Assembly (NCBI GenBank): GCA_965208685.1
Contig: CBDBPL010000007.1
Location: forward strand, 3,844,001-3,908,000
Source: JAJEFO01 sp965208685
GTDB lineage: Bacteria; Pseudomonadota; Alphaproteobacteria; Rhodobacterales; Rhodobacteraceae
Length of the DNA: 64,000 nt
Direction of reading: 5' to 3'
The notes beneath the pieces were generated by a model. The model did no database searches. It had not been told where the DNA came from and saw only the letters and a program-made list of their open reading frames with translations. The translations under genes and the position numbers were made by a program. Within the stretch, counting starts at the first letter, position 1. Every line of letters begins with the position of its first letter. This document shows positions 18,152-26,937 of this stretch, one piece after another.

Positions 18152-18260
18152 GCTCGTCCTCAGTGTTATGAATTATGAGATTAAACCCATTTTATGGTTC
18201 ACGCAAGAGGCAATATGTGCTATTCGGAGGAGGTTCCGAGCCTCGAACTGGAGACCACCC
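18152..18260. promoter_or_regulatory. Divergent promoter region, ALDH-TRAP operon versus GMC oxidoreductase
   Basis: 109-base, AT-rich interval between divergent genes. It holds the direct repeat TTATGAATTATGA and the 11-mer CAGTGTTATGA (18161-18171), which recurs exactly at 35927-35937 ahead of the second dctP in the same place relative to the start codon. Likely contains both promoters and an operator; no exact -35/-10 pair is claimed. Confidence 0.55.
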
Positions 18261-19862
18261 TTGGACTACATCGTCGTCGGTGCCGGCTCCGCCGGCGCGG
18301 TCGTTGCCAGCCGCCTCAGCGAGGAACCGACTTGTCGGGTGACGCTCCTTGAAGCTGGCGGGCGGGACTGGTCGCCGATGATCCACATACCGGCGGCCAG
18401 CGGCGAGCTGATTCGCAAGGGTGCATTCGGCTGGGACTTTTGGACCGAGGAAGAACCGGGCCTTGGCGGGCGCCGCCTGTTCTGGCCCAGAGGGAAGGTC
18501 CTGGGCGGATCGTCTTCGATAAACGGTCAGGTCTATGTCCGCGGACACGCATCGGACTTCAATCACTGGTCGCAGCTTGGCAATCCGGGCTGGTCCTACG
18601 GTGACGTGCTGCCGTATTTCCGAAGCTCCGAAGGCCATCTGGACAGGCGGGATGACTTCCACGGCACCGACGGGCCGCTTGAGATTACACGCGCCGGGCA
18701 GAAGAACCCGCTATACGACGCGTTCATTGAAGCCGGGACCCAAGCAGGCTACCCCAGAACGGACGATTTCAACGGCGCCCAGCAAGAAGGCTTCGGCCGC
18801 TTCGACTTCACGACTGCAAACGGCCGTCGAAAGAGCACCGCGGTCGCTTTCCTGCAAGAAGCCCGACGCCGCGAGAACCTGCGCATTGTCACGCGCGCGA
18901 CAGTCACCGGCATTGAAATTGCCGGAGGCCGTGCCATTGCCGTCGAAGCGGAGATTGGTGGACGGAGGAAGCGGTTCCCTGCCACGCGCGAGGTGATCCT
19001 CTGCGCAGGAGTCGTTGGTTCGCCGCATATCCTGATGCTCTCCGGAATCGGACCGGCCGCGCACCTGAAAGACGTCGGCGTCACGCCGATGCTCGACTTG
19101 CCGGGGGTCGGCCAAAACCTGCAGGATCACATGCAGGTGCCGATTCTCCATGCCTGCGCCAAGCCGATCACGCTCCATCAACAGATCCGAATTGACCGCG
19201 CGGTCCGCGCGATGGTGCAAGCGCTGGTGCTCCGATCCGGACCGTTCGCGCATTTTCCGGTTCAGGGAGGCGCCTTCACCCGCTCGCTGCCGCATCTCGA
19301 CGTCCCGGACACGCAGTGGCATTTCGGCATTGCCCTGGGCGTCCGCCGCGCCCGATTCCCGTTCGAAAGGCGTGGTCCGCTCGACCGAGACGGTTATCTT
19401 CTTGCCCCTTGCCTGCTGCGCCCGGAAAGCCGAGGCGAGGTCAAGCTTGCCTCGCCCGAACACGCCAAGAAGCCGATCCTGAAGGGAAGCTACCTGTCGG
19501 AAGAAGCGGATCTCGCCTTCTTTCTCCGCACCCTTCGTCAGGGCCGAAACATCGCCTCGCAGCCTGCCTTCATTCCCTACTCGTCGGGCGAGCTCATGCC
19601 CGGCCCAACCGTCAAGACCGACGATGAACTGACGGACTACATTCGAAGTCATGCCGCCACCTGCCATCATCAGGTCGGCACCTGCAAGATGGGCCAGGAC
19701 ACCATGGCCGTCGTCGATGCACGGCTGCGCGTGCGAGGCATCGACGGACTTCGAGTCGCCGACGCCTCGATCATGCCGACCATCGTCGGCGGCAATACCA
19801 ACGCGGCGACGATCATGATTGCCGAGAAGGCCGCCGACATGTGCAGGGAAGATCAGGGATAG
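18261..19862 (+). CDS. GMC-family FAD oxidoreductase (choline-dehydrogenase-like)
   Basis: 533 residues; glucose-methanol-choline family enzyme oxidising an alcohol with FAD. ADP-binding VVGAGSAGAVVASRL at the N-terminus, first GMC signature PRGKVLGGSSSINGQVYVRG (about 75-95), second signature GVVGSPHILMLSGIGP (about 250), and the catalytic His in ATCHHQVGTCKMG near 475, then GGNTNAATIMIAEKAAD. I place the start at TTG 18261, where the dinucleotide fold begins as in homologues and GGAG sits 8 bases upstream; a longer frame from upstream ATGs would run into the divergent promoter. No signal peptide. Divergent from, and probably co-regulated with, the ALDH-TRAP operon. Confidence 0.9.
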   Translation: MDYIVVGAGSAGAVVASRLSEEPTCRVTLLEAGGRDWSPMIHIPAASGELIRKGAFGWDFWTEEEPGLGGRRLFWPRGKVLGGSSSINGQVYVRGHASDFNHWSQLGNPGWSYGDVLPYFRSSEGHLDRRDDFHGTDGPLEITRAGQKNPLYDAFIEAGTQAGYPRTDDFNGAQQEGFGRFDFTTANGRRKSTAVAFLQEARRRENLRIVTRATVTGIEIAGGRAIAVEAEIGGRRKRFPATREVILCAGVVGSPHILMLSGIGPAAHLKDVGVTPMLDLPGVGQNLQDHMQVPILHACAKPITLHQQIRIDRAVRAMVQALVLRSGPFAHFPVQGGAFTRSLPHLDVPDTQWHFGIALGVRRARFPFERRGPLDRDGYLLAPCLLRPESRGEVKLASPEHAKKPILKGSYLSEEADLAFFLRTLRQGRNIASQPAFIPYSSGELMPGPTVKTDDELTDYIRSHAATCHHQVGTCKMGQDTMAVVDARLRVRGIDGLRVADASIMPTIVGGNTNAATIMIAEKAADMCREDQG

Positions 19863-20179
19863 CACTGCCCAGGCACCGGGATGCAACCATCTGCCGGCGG
19901 GACGACCGCGCCGATCCAGGGCACCTGATCCCCGGCCGGGAAGACCGCCGCCCAGGCAACTGCAGGTGCGTGCACGTCTCCGTGCGGAGTTGGCCGAGAC
20001 CCGCGCTGATGCGGCCGCGCCCGCAAGTGACGGTGGCACGGCCGAAGATCCGCCAGAGGACGGACACGCCTGTTCCCGCTGCGGCGAGGCTTGCAACGAC
20101 GATGCGGTGTACGACCACTACATCCGCGAATCCTTCCCATGAACAAGGAGAGCGGGTATTAGGTCCGCAGGAGCGGATC
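19863..20179 (+). other. Gene-free interval before aroC
   Basis: 317 bases between the GMC gene and aroC. A 107-codon open frame exists but is Pro/Arg-rich with no family likeness and no good ribosome site. I see no terminator hairpin; the aroC promoter should be in its 3' part. Confidence 0.5.
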
Positions 20180-21280
20180 ATGAGCGTCAACACCTACGGA
20201 CATCTCTTCCGGGTCACGACCTGGGGCGAAAGCCACGGGCCTGCGCTTGGCGCGACGGTTGACGGCTGCCCGCCCGGCATCCCGCTTGAGCCCGCGGAAA
20301 TCCAGGCCTGGCTAGACAGGCGCAGGCCCGGCCAGAGCCGCTATGCGTCGCAGCGACGTGAAGCGGACGAAGTCGAGATCCTGTCCGGCACCTTCGAGGG
20401 CAAGACCACCGGCACCCCGATCCAGCTCATGATCCGGAACACCGACCAGCGTTCGAAGGACTACGCCGAAATTGCCGAAAAGTTCCGTCCCGGTCATGCC
20501 GACATCACCTACTGGCTGAAATACGGCATCCGGGACTATCGGGGCGGCGGTCGCTCGTCCGCCCGCGAGACGGCCGCGCGCGTCGCTGCAGGCGGTGTGG
20601 CACGCGCCGCGCTCGAACAGCTTGTTCCCGGTCTTCTGATCAAGGGCTACTTGGTCGCGATGGGCAACAGGGAAATCGATCGCGACCGCTTCGACTGGGA
20701 AGAAATCGACCGCAACCCGTTCTGGACGCCCGACGCGAAGTCGGCCGAGGACTGGGGGCCTTATCTCGACGGCCTTCGCAAGTCCGGTTCCTCGATCGGC
20801 GCAGTCATCGAGGTGACTGTCCGGGGATGTCCGCCGGGGCTGGGGGCGCCGGTCTACGGCAAGCTCGACACGGACCTTGCGGCAGCGATGATGAGCATAA
20901 ACGCGGTCAAGGGCGTGGAAGTCGGCGAAGGCATGGCGGCCGCACGACTTGCCGGCGCGGAAAACGCGGACGAGATATCAATGGGAGCGGACGGTCCTGA
21001 ATTCGACTCGAACCATGCCGGCGGCATTCTCGGCGGAATCTCGACCGGGCAGGACATCGTGGTCCGGTTCGCGGTCAAGCCGACGTCGTCGATCCTGACG
21101 CCTCGAAAGACCATAACCAAGGCTGGCGAAGCAACGGAGATCGTGACCAAGGGTCGGCACGACCCCTGCGTCGGCATCCGTGCGGTGCCCGTGGCCGAAG
21201 CCATGGCGGCCAGCGTCATCCTCGACCATGTCCTTATCGACCGGGCGCAGACCGGCGGCGCGCGCGGACGGATCGGCTGA
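20180..21280 (+). CDS. aroC: Chorismate synthase
   Basis: 366 residues. Last step of the shikimate pathway, converting 5-enolpyruvylshikimate 3-phosphate to chorismate with reduced FMN. Motifs: TTWGESHGPALG at the N-terminus, RPGHADITYWLKYGIRDYRGGGRSSARET (key residues only; about 105-135), and the C-terminal RHDPCVGIRAVPVAEAM. AGGAG precedes the ATG at 20180. Standing alone on the + strand, it converges on rnhB with a strong hairpin between them. It marks the return to core genome after the accessory clusters. Confidence 0.98.
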   Translation: MSVNTYGHLFRVTTWGESHGPALGATVDGCPPGIPLEPAEIQAWLDRRRPGQSRYASQRREADEVEILSGTFEGKTTGTPIQLMIRNTDQRSKDYAEIAEKFRPGHADITYWLKYGIRDYRGGGRSSARETAARVAAGGVARAALEQLVPGLLIKGYLVAMGNREIDRDRFDWEEIDRNPFWTPDAKSAEDWGPYLDGLRKSGSSIGAVIEVTVRGCPPGLGAPVYGKLDTDLAAAMMSINAVKGVEVGEGMAAARLAGAENADEISMGADGPEFDSNHAGGILGGISTGQDIVVRFAVKPTSSILTPRKTITKAGEATEIVTKGRHDPCVGIRAVPVAEAMAASVILDHVLIDRAQTGGARGRIG

Positions 21281-21312
21281 CGGCAGGAACGCCACGGGCC
21301 GCGAGCCCGGAC

Positions 21313-21342
21313 TCCCCGGGAGGCATCGGCCCTCCCGGGGGA
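21313..21342. terminator. Bidirectional hairpin between aroC and rnhB
   Basis: Perfect 10-bp inverted repeat CCCCGGGAGG / CCTCCCGGGG with a 7-base loop, in the space between two convergent genes. No T-run follows on either side, so it is terminator-like rather than a textbook intrinsic terminator. Confidence 0.6.
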
Positions 21343-21388
21343 ACTGTCATCGCACGAGCCATTTCCGAAAGCCCGAAACAAGCTGCCG

Positions 21389-22075
21389 TCACAACATGTC
21401 CCGGACGGTCTTGAACGAACGCCTGTGATGCGGGGTGACCCCGAGATCCGCGAGCGCTTCCCGATGCGCCTTCGTAGGGTATCCGGCGTTTCTTTCCCAG
21501 CCGTAGCCAGGAAATTCCCGCGCCAGATCCTCCATGATCCGGTCACGGGTCGCCTTGGCCATGATGGACGCCGCGGCAATCGAAAGGCTTCGTGCATCGC
21601 CTTTCACCAAAGCCGTCGCATCGCAGCCGAGGGAACGGGGCACCGCATTGCCGTCAATCAGCACGTGACACGGCGAGCCGCGCAGGCCTGCCACGGCACG
21701 CTTCATGGCGAGAAGTGACGCATGAAGAATGTTCAATCTGTCGATTTCCTCGACGGAGGCATGCGCCACGGAAACATTCGCGCAGGCCAGGATCTCCTTC
21801 CGGAGGCGGATGCGCGCCTTCGGCCCGAGCTTCTTCGAATCGTTGATCCCGGAAGGAAGGGCGTTGGCGTCAAGCACGACGGCAGCGGCTGTCACGGGTC
21901 CCGCCAGGGGACCCCGTCCCGCCTCGTCCACTCCGGCGACTTCTCGGGCTCCGCCCGCATGGAGCATCCTTTCCACCGAGTAGTCCGGCATGTCCGGCAG
22001 GACTTCGATGGCGGACGGAACGACCGGCATTGAAGGGTCGCGCCCGCCAGGGCTTTCAGTCCTCGTTGATGTCAT
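21389..22075 (-). CDS. rnhB: Ribonuclease HII
   Basis: Up to 228 residues. Removes RNA from RNA-DNA hybrids, including misincorporated ribonucleotides. The catalytic VAGVDEAGRGPLAGPV carries the Asp-Glu pair; NDSKKL, ASIMAKATRDR and GYPTKAHREAL are the other type-II hallmarks. The start is uncertain: ATG 22075 overlaps the upstream NfeD-like gene by 20 bases, while in-frame ATGs at 22030 and 21991 give N-termini closer to some homologues. Convergent with aroC. Usual single-copy housekeeping gene. Confidence 0.95.
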   Translation of the reverse strand: MTSTRTESPGGRDPSMPVVPSAIEVLPDMPDYSVERMLHAGGAREVAGVDEAGRGPLAGPVTAAAVVLDANALPSGINDSKKLGPKARIRLRKEILACANVSVAHASVEEIDRLNILHASLLAMKRAVAGLRGSPCHVLIDGNAVPRSLGCDATALVKGDARSLSIAAASIMAKATRDRIMEDLAREFPGYGWERNAGYPTKAHREALADLGVTPHHRRSFKTVRDML

Positions 22076-22337
22076 GGTCGAAGTGCTTCACCTGCCCTTT
22101 CCGAATGCCCATCAGGCGGCGCACAAGCACCCACGCGACGAGCGAAGCGACGGCGAATGCCAGGGCAAGGGCCGGCGCGGAGCCGGCCAGTCCGGGGATG
22201 CCGACCAGCAAGGCGAGCCCGACCAGGGCCGCACCTATCGCGAAGCCGAGAAACACCTGGGCGGGCACCAGGACCTCAAGGATTGCCAGGATCAGCGCAC
22301 CTACCATCCAGGCCCACCAGATCGACCAGTACATCAT
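22056..22337 (-). CDS. NfeD-like membrane protein (YbbJ type)
   Basis: 93-residue protein with two to three hydrophobic helices followed by a short basic tail; the ILAILEVLVPAQVFLGFAIGAALVG segment (key positions) is typical of the short NfeD/YbbJ proteins that partner stomatin-like proteins. Its ATG overlaps the stop of the SPFH gene by 4 bases (ATGA), the classic qmcA-ybbJ arrangement. It lacks a clear C-terminal OB-fold domain at this length. Presumed to act with the SPFH protein in membrane quality control. Confidence 0.82.
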   Translation of the reverse strand: MMYWSIWWAWMVGALILAILEVLVPAQVFLGFAIGAALVGLALLVGIPGLAGSAPALALAFAVASLVAWVLVRRLMGIRKGQVKHFDHDINED

Positions 22338-23227
22338 TGCGGCTTCGCCTTCAGCATCTTGAAGGCATCGCCGAAGGCCTCGATCGCGTTGGCGGGCAAG
22401 ACGATCGTGTTCGATCCTTCACGACCGCCGAGAGCGTTCAGCGCTTCGACCTGCTTGAGCGCGACCTGGTAGCGCGCGGCCTCCAGCCCGTTGTCCTGGA
22501 TCGCCTTCGCGACGACGCCGGTCGCGTAAGCTTCCGCGTCCGCCTGGACGCGACGCGCCTTGGCCGCCTGCTCCGCCGCATAGAGCTCGGCGTCGGCCGC
22601 GAGTTCCACCGCGCGCTTCTCGCCTTCCGCGAGCGTCACTTGGGCGCGTCGCTCCCGTTCGGCGTTCAACTGCTGCAGCATGGCGTCGCGGGTAGCCTGG
22701 TCAAGATCCACATCCAGGATTTCGGCGCGGGTCACCTCGATCCCCCAAGCCTCCACGGCGTCTTCCACGCTTTCCTTGATTGTGGAGATCAGGGCCGCGC
22801 GGTTTGCCTGCACCTCGTCCAGCTCCATCCTGCCGATTTCAGCCCGAACGATGCCCGCAACGGTCGTGGCTATCGCGCCATCAACGTCACGGATGCGATA
22901 CACCGTCCTCTCGGGGGCTATGATCCGGTAGAACACGCTGGTTTCGACCTGCACCAGCACGTTGTCCGCCGTGATCGCGTCCTGGCTGGCGTTGGGAAGC
23001 TGCCGCTCGAGGATCGAGATCTTGTGCCGGATCTTGTCGAGAAAGGGCACGATCAGGTTGATGCCTGGGCCGAGGACCGTGCGCAGGCGTCCAAAGCGCT
23101 CGACCACGTGCTTTTCCGACTGGGGCACGATCCGGATACCCAGATAGACGCAAAGCAGTATGAACGCCGCCAGCAGAAGCACCGTAAGGCTTCCGCCGGA
23201 CATGGAGACGGTTTCAAGGATGTCCAT
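22334..23227 (-). CDS. qmcA: Stomatin/paraslipin SPFH-domain protein (QmcA-like)
   Basis: 297-residue membrane-anchored SPFH protein. One N-terminal transmembrane helix (about residues 10-31), then the SPFH domain opening IRIVPQSEKHVVERFGR..TVLGPGIN, the conserved DVDLDQATRDAMLQQLNAERERRA stretch, and an Ala/Glu-rich coiled coil. The start at ATG 23227 has AAGGA upstream; longer in-frame sequence has no membrane or family likeness. Paired with the NfeD-like gene. Family members form oligomeric rings at membrane microdomains and interact with proteases. A second SPFH protein, flotillin-like, occurs at 44.2 kb but belongs to a different branch. Confidence 0.9.
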   Translation of the reverse strand: MDILETVSMSGGSLTVLLLAAFILLCVYLGIRIVPQSEKHVVERFGRLRTVLGPGINLIVPFLDKIRHKISILERQLPNASQDAITADNVLVQVETSVFYRIIAPERTVYRIRDVDGAIATTVAGIVRAEIGRMELDEVQANRAALISTIKESVEDAVEAWGIEVTRAEILDVDLDQATRDAMLQQLNAERERRAQVTLAEGEKRAVELAADAELYAAEQAAKARRVQADAEAYATGVVAKAIQDNGLEAARYQVALKQVEALNALGGREGSNTIVLPANAIEAFGDAFKMLKAKPQ

Positions 23228-23494
23228 TTTCGTTCCTTCACTTTCGCTGCGTTTCCACGAAGCTATGCAGTTTGTGTCCCGGCGTCCAACGACATGGGAA
23301 AGTGGGCGGAAGAAGCCATGCACGTGCCAGGGGCGAGTCAGGTCCTTCCGGTTTCCGGACGCTTCGCGAGAAATCCGGGTGCAGGCATGCCGCTACTACG
23401 GATCGTGCCGTGACAAAAGATCTTTCGCCCCGTTTCGGCAATCCGTGCCGGAATCATCCTGTCACTGCTTGCCGCAATCCGGTATCTTCCAGGC

Positions 23495-24748
23495 ATGCCT
23501 GCGCTCTGCCGCGATTGCCTGACAAGGTTCGAATCCGGCCCACGCTGCCCTGACTGCGGACGGCCACGGATCATCGAGCATCCCGAGCTCTTCGACCTGT
23601 CGATCGCGCATATGGATTGCGACGCGTTTTATGCCAGCGTGGAGAAACGGGAAGATCCGGACCTGAATGACAAGCCTGTCATCATCGGCGGCGGCAAGCG
23701 CGGCGTGGTGTCGACGGCCTGCTACATCGCGCGCATTCGGGGCGTCCGGTCAGCGATGCCAATGTTCCAGGCGCTGAAGCTGTGCCCGGAGGCCGTGGTG
23801 CTGAAAGGACGGATGGCCCTCTATGTCGATGTCAGCCGGAAGATACGCGCGATGATGGAAGACCTGACGCCAGCGGTCGAGCCCTTGTCGCTGGACGAAG
23901 CGTTCATGGACCTTACTGGAACGGAGCGACTGCACGGCGAACCGCCCGCGGTCCTGCTGGCCGGACTCGTGAAGCGCATGGAGGACGAGATTGGCCTCTC
24001 CGGCTCGATCGGCCTCAGCCACAACAAGTTCCTGGCCAAGGTGGCATCCGACCGGGACAAGCCAAGGGGATTCTCCGTGATCGGTCGCGCCGAAACGGCC
24101 AGCTTCCTGAGCGAGCAGCGGGTAAACCTCATCTGGGGGGTCGGTCAACAGGCGCAGGCCTCGCTGGAAAAGGCTGGAATACGGACGTTTGCCGACCTGC
24201 TTCGCTGGGACAAGCGGGATCTCATCGCGCGCTTTGGAAGCTTCGGCGAGCGTCTCTATCACCTTGCGCGAGGGGAGGACCACAGGCCCGTTTCGTCAAG
24301 GACTCCGGTCAAGTCGATCTCGAACGAAACGACGTTCGGGGAAGACACCGGAGATCCCGACATTCTTGACGGCCACATATGGCGCCTTGCCGAGAAGGTG
24401 TCGGACCGGGCAAAGGCCAAGGATCTCGCCGGGCGCACGGTGACGCTGAAGCTGAAGCGCGCCAATCACCGTCTGCTGACGCGCCAATCCGGCCTTCCGG
24501 AACCCACGCAGATAGCTGACCGGATCTATCGTACCGCGCGCACGCTCTTCGACCAGGTTGGCGAAAGCGGCCCGTACCGGCTGCTCGGCGTCGGCATTTC
24601 CCATCTCGAGAGCGCGGGGGAAGCGGACGCGGGAGGCGATCTTCTGGATCCAGGGTCACGCATCCGGGCTGCGGCCGAACGCGCATCCGACAGGATACGC
24701 AAGAAGTTCGGACCGGACGCGATCATGAAAGGCCGGTCGCTGCGCTGA
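23495..24748 (+). CDS. dinB: DNA polymerase IV (Y family)
   Basis: 417 residues; error-prone translesion polymerase. Catalytic residues in AHMDCDAFYASVE (about residue 40) and the SLDEAFMD motif (about 130) are intact; the fingers-side YIARIRGVRSAMP and little-finger regions follow. The N-terminus has an extra CxxC..CxxC knuckle (CRDC, then CPDC) before the polymerase core, a feature of many alphaproteobacterial DinB proteins. Starts near a divergent SPFH gene with 267 bases between, enough for a promoter; I see no clear LexA box. Converges on slt. Confidence 0.95.
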   Translation: MPALCRDCLTRFESGPRCPDCGRPRIIEHPELFDLSIAHMDCDAFYASVEKREDPDLNDKPVIIGGGKRGVVSTACYIARIRGVRSAMPMFQALKLCPEAVVLKGRMALYVDVSRKIRAMMEDLTPAVEPLSLDEAFMDLTGTERLHGEPPAVLLAGLVKRMEDEIGLSGSIGLSHNKFLAKVASDRDKPRGFSVIGRAETASFLSEQRVNLIWGVGQQAQASLEKAGIRTFADLLRWDKRDLIARFGSFGERLYHLARGEDHRPVSSRTPVKSISNETTFGEDTGDPDILDGHIWRLAEKVSDRAKAKDLAGRTVTLKLKRANHRLLTRQSGLPEPTQIADRIYRTARTLFDQVGESGPYRLLGVGISHLESAGEADAGGDLLDPGSRIRAAAERASDRIRKKFGPDAIMKGRSLR

Positions 24749-24787
24749 ACATCGGCGGGGGGCATTGCGCGAGCGCGGTCCAGTGCC

Positions 24788-26800
24788 TCAATCGGTCAGG
24801 GGTGACGGCCTCAGTCGTGGCCGGACCGCTGTCCATCCAGACCATCCGCTCCGAACGGCCCGTTCATGCCCCTGCCAGCTCGCGATCTCCCGGCTCAAGG
24901 AAACTGGACCGAACCGTCCACCAAGCCTGGCTCGATAGACCAGCGCGCCCTCGGCGACTCGCATCACGTAGTTTCGCGTCTCGCTGTAGGGAATGTGCTC
25001 GATCCAGTCGACCATGTCGCTCCGCCTGGGATCTCCCAGGGAATCAATCCAGCGGTCCGCGCGACCCGGCCCGGCGTTGTATGCCGCGGCGACCAGCACG
25101 ACGTTGCCGTCATACTTTTCCAGCAATTCGTCCAGATAGGCCGTTCCCAGCCGCGTGTTGTAATACGTGTCCGAGAGCATTCGGCTGCTGCTGTAGGGCA
25201 TGTCCAGGTACGCGGCGACCTCCTTGGCGGTATCGGGCATCAGTTGCATGATGCCCAACGCGCCCACGCGGCTGCGGACGGCGGGATCGAATTCGCTTTC
25301 CTGCCTCGTGATGGCCAGCACGAGCTCCCTCGGAATCGGGAAATTGGAGACACCCATTTGCGCGACCGGAAAGTAGAACTTTGGCAGCACGATTCCCCGC
25401 CTTGCCGCCTGCTTGGCAATGGCCACAGAGAGATGCGGCTCGTTCACGGCCAGCACGTATTCCCCGAGGCTTCCGAGCTCGTCCCTGGGCAGGGTCTCCG
25501 CCATGTGGCTGACGAACTGTTCAGCCTGGTCGCGCTCTCCCGACGCGATGAAGAAACGTACGGCCGTGAAGACCGAGCTCTTCGGCAACGTGGTTCTCGT
25601 CCACCGAGGAAACGTCTCCTCGCCTCTCAGTCTCGGATCAAGGGGAATGCCCGCCCTTTCGGCCGCCAGCAGGCCGTAGAAGCTCGTCTGATGCCTGGCA
25701 CCGAGGGCATAAGCGCGCCTCGCGCTTTCCATGTCTCCCAGCGATTCGTGCGCTCGCCCTTCCCAATAGCCTGCCCTGCCGAGGGAGATCGGCCGTTCGA
25801 CCGCATCCCGGAATCGCTTGAAGTGATGCAGCGCGAGCTGTCCGTCGTTCCTGTAGGTCAGCGCCAGGTACCCGGAAAGCCACTCCAGGTCGGCATAGCT
25901 CGTTCCCTCGCGCAGCCCGTGCCGGGACGCAAGCCGATAGGCCAGCTTGGCCTTGCCGTCGCGCATCAAGCGGCGTGCCAGCGACCGTCTCCAACCCGCC
26001 CATCGGTCAGGGCGTCCGAGCCCGTCCTCGTCCGCATCGAAAAAGAAAGCCGCCGCCTCCAAGGTATCGTCGTTTCGCGCCCGCCACTGCATTCTCTCGA
26101 ATGCCAGGCCGGGATGATCGCGATGGCTTCCGGGCACGTTTCCGATCAGCGCATCGACGCCAGACCCGGTCCCGCGCCGGGCCAGCCGTGCCCTTGCGAG
26201 TGCCACCCAGCCCTTGCTGACGAACGGGTACATCCGCTCGGCGTTCTGCCTCGCGCCGCGCCACAGCGCCATGTCGAGCCGGGCCTCGTGATGTGCCCTG
26301 AGGACATTTCCGAATTCCCGGAGAAGCGCGTCGTGATCCTCCTGCTCAATGAGCATCGTCTGCCAGACGCGCACCGCCTCGGCCTCGGCCTTGGCGTCAA
26401 GGCCCCTTGAACGGTAGGCGGCAATCAGGGCGCGCGCGCCGGCACCGGTCTGAGGCGGCTGGCTGGAGAAAAAGTCGATGACCTCCAGCGGGCGGCTTCC
26501 GACGGGCACGTTGACTTCGGACCTGCGCCGCAGGAGCTTCAGTCCGGGCCAGTCGGCGCGACGGACCAGGAACTTCCGGACCGAACCGAAGTCACCCTCG
26601 CTCGCGCGAAACCGCCGCCATTCGATGATGTCGCGTCCGACGGGCCCTGCGTGCCGCGCTTCGGCACGCGCCCTGTCCCAGTCGCCTTCCTTCATGGCCA
26701 CGACCGCGCGCTTGTAGCTTGCGATCTCAGCACTTGTCTGGGCAAGTCCGGCCGTTGTCCATCCGCTCAGGAGAATTGCCGCAATCAGGGCCTTGTACAT
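24788..26800 (-). CDS. slt: Soluble lytic murein transglycosylase
   Basis: 670 residues after a signal peptide (MYKALIAAILLSGWTTAGLA). Long alpha-helical, TPR-like superhelical region, then a C-terminal Slt domain: the catalytic Glu is residue 501 in TRQESEFDP, followed by GALGIMQLMPDTA and AAYNAGPGRADRW. Cleaves peptidoglycan glycan strands to 1,6-anhydro muropeptides in the periplasm. I chose the ATG at 26800 because it opens the signal peptide; upstream in-frame sequence reaches toward the divergent dapA promoter. Slt next to dapA is the common order in Rhodobacterales. Confidence 0.95.
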   Translation of the reverse strand: MYKALIAAILLSGWTTAGLAQTSAEIASYKRAVVAMKEGDWDRARAEARHAGPVGRDIIEWRRFRASEGDFGSVRKFLVRRADWPGLKLLRRRSEVNVPVGSRPLEVIDFFSSQPPQTGAGARALIAAYRSRGLDAKAEAEAVRVWQTMLIEQEDHDALLREFGNVLRAHHEARLDMALWRGARQNAERMYPFVSKGWVALARARLARRGTGSGVDALIGNVPGSHRDHPGLAFERMQWRARNDDTLEAAAFFFDADEDGLGRPDRWAGWRRSLARRLMRDGKAKLAYRLASRHGLREGTSYADLEWLSGYLALTYRNDGQLALHHFKRFRDAVERPISLGRAGYWEGRAHESLGDMESARRAYALGARHQTSFYGLLAAERAGIPLDPRLRGEETFPRWTRTTLPKSSVFTAVRFFIASGERDQAEQFVSHMAETLPRDELGSLGEYVLAVNEPHLSVAIAKQAARRGIVLPKFYFPVAQMGVSNFPIPRELVLAITRQESEFDPAVRSRVGALGIMQLMPDTAKEVAAYLDMPYSSSRMLSDTYYNTRLGTAYLDELLEKYDGNVVLVAAAYNAGPGRADRWIDSLGDPRRSDMVDWIEHIPYSETRNYVMRVAEGALVYRARLGGRFGPVSLSREIASWQGHERAVRSGWSGWTAVRPRLRPSPLTD

Positions 26801-26937
26801 GCACTTAGTCCGCTCTCTCGTGCCCCCCGGCAGCATCGACATGAAAGCACGTCCGGACTGCCTTGGCAATTCCCCTGACGGACTATAAGTTGTGCGGGTC
26901 ACGCGAAGCGCATGTCGTGACGCGGCGGAGAATATCC

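Noticed and set aside
18711..20096. 461-codon open frame antisense to the GMC oxidoreductase
   Set aside because: Pure codon-mirror of the GMC gene, no family likeness.
22157..23413. 418-codon open frame antisense to the SPFH and NfeD genes
   Set aside because: The opposite strand encodes clear SPFH and NfeD families; this frame has His/Gln/Arg bias only.
23520..23545. GGTTCGAATCC resembling a tRNA T-loop
   Set aside because: Lies within the DinB N-terminal zinc knuckle codons; no acceptor or anticodon stems surround it.
24866..26410. 514-codon open frame antisense to slt
   Set aside because: Mirror of the transglycosylase gene, without motifs.
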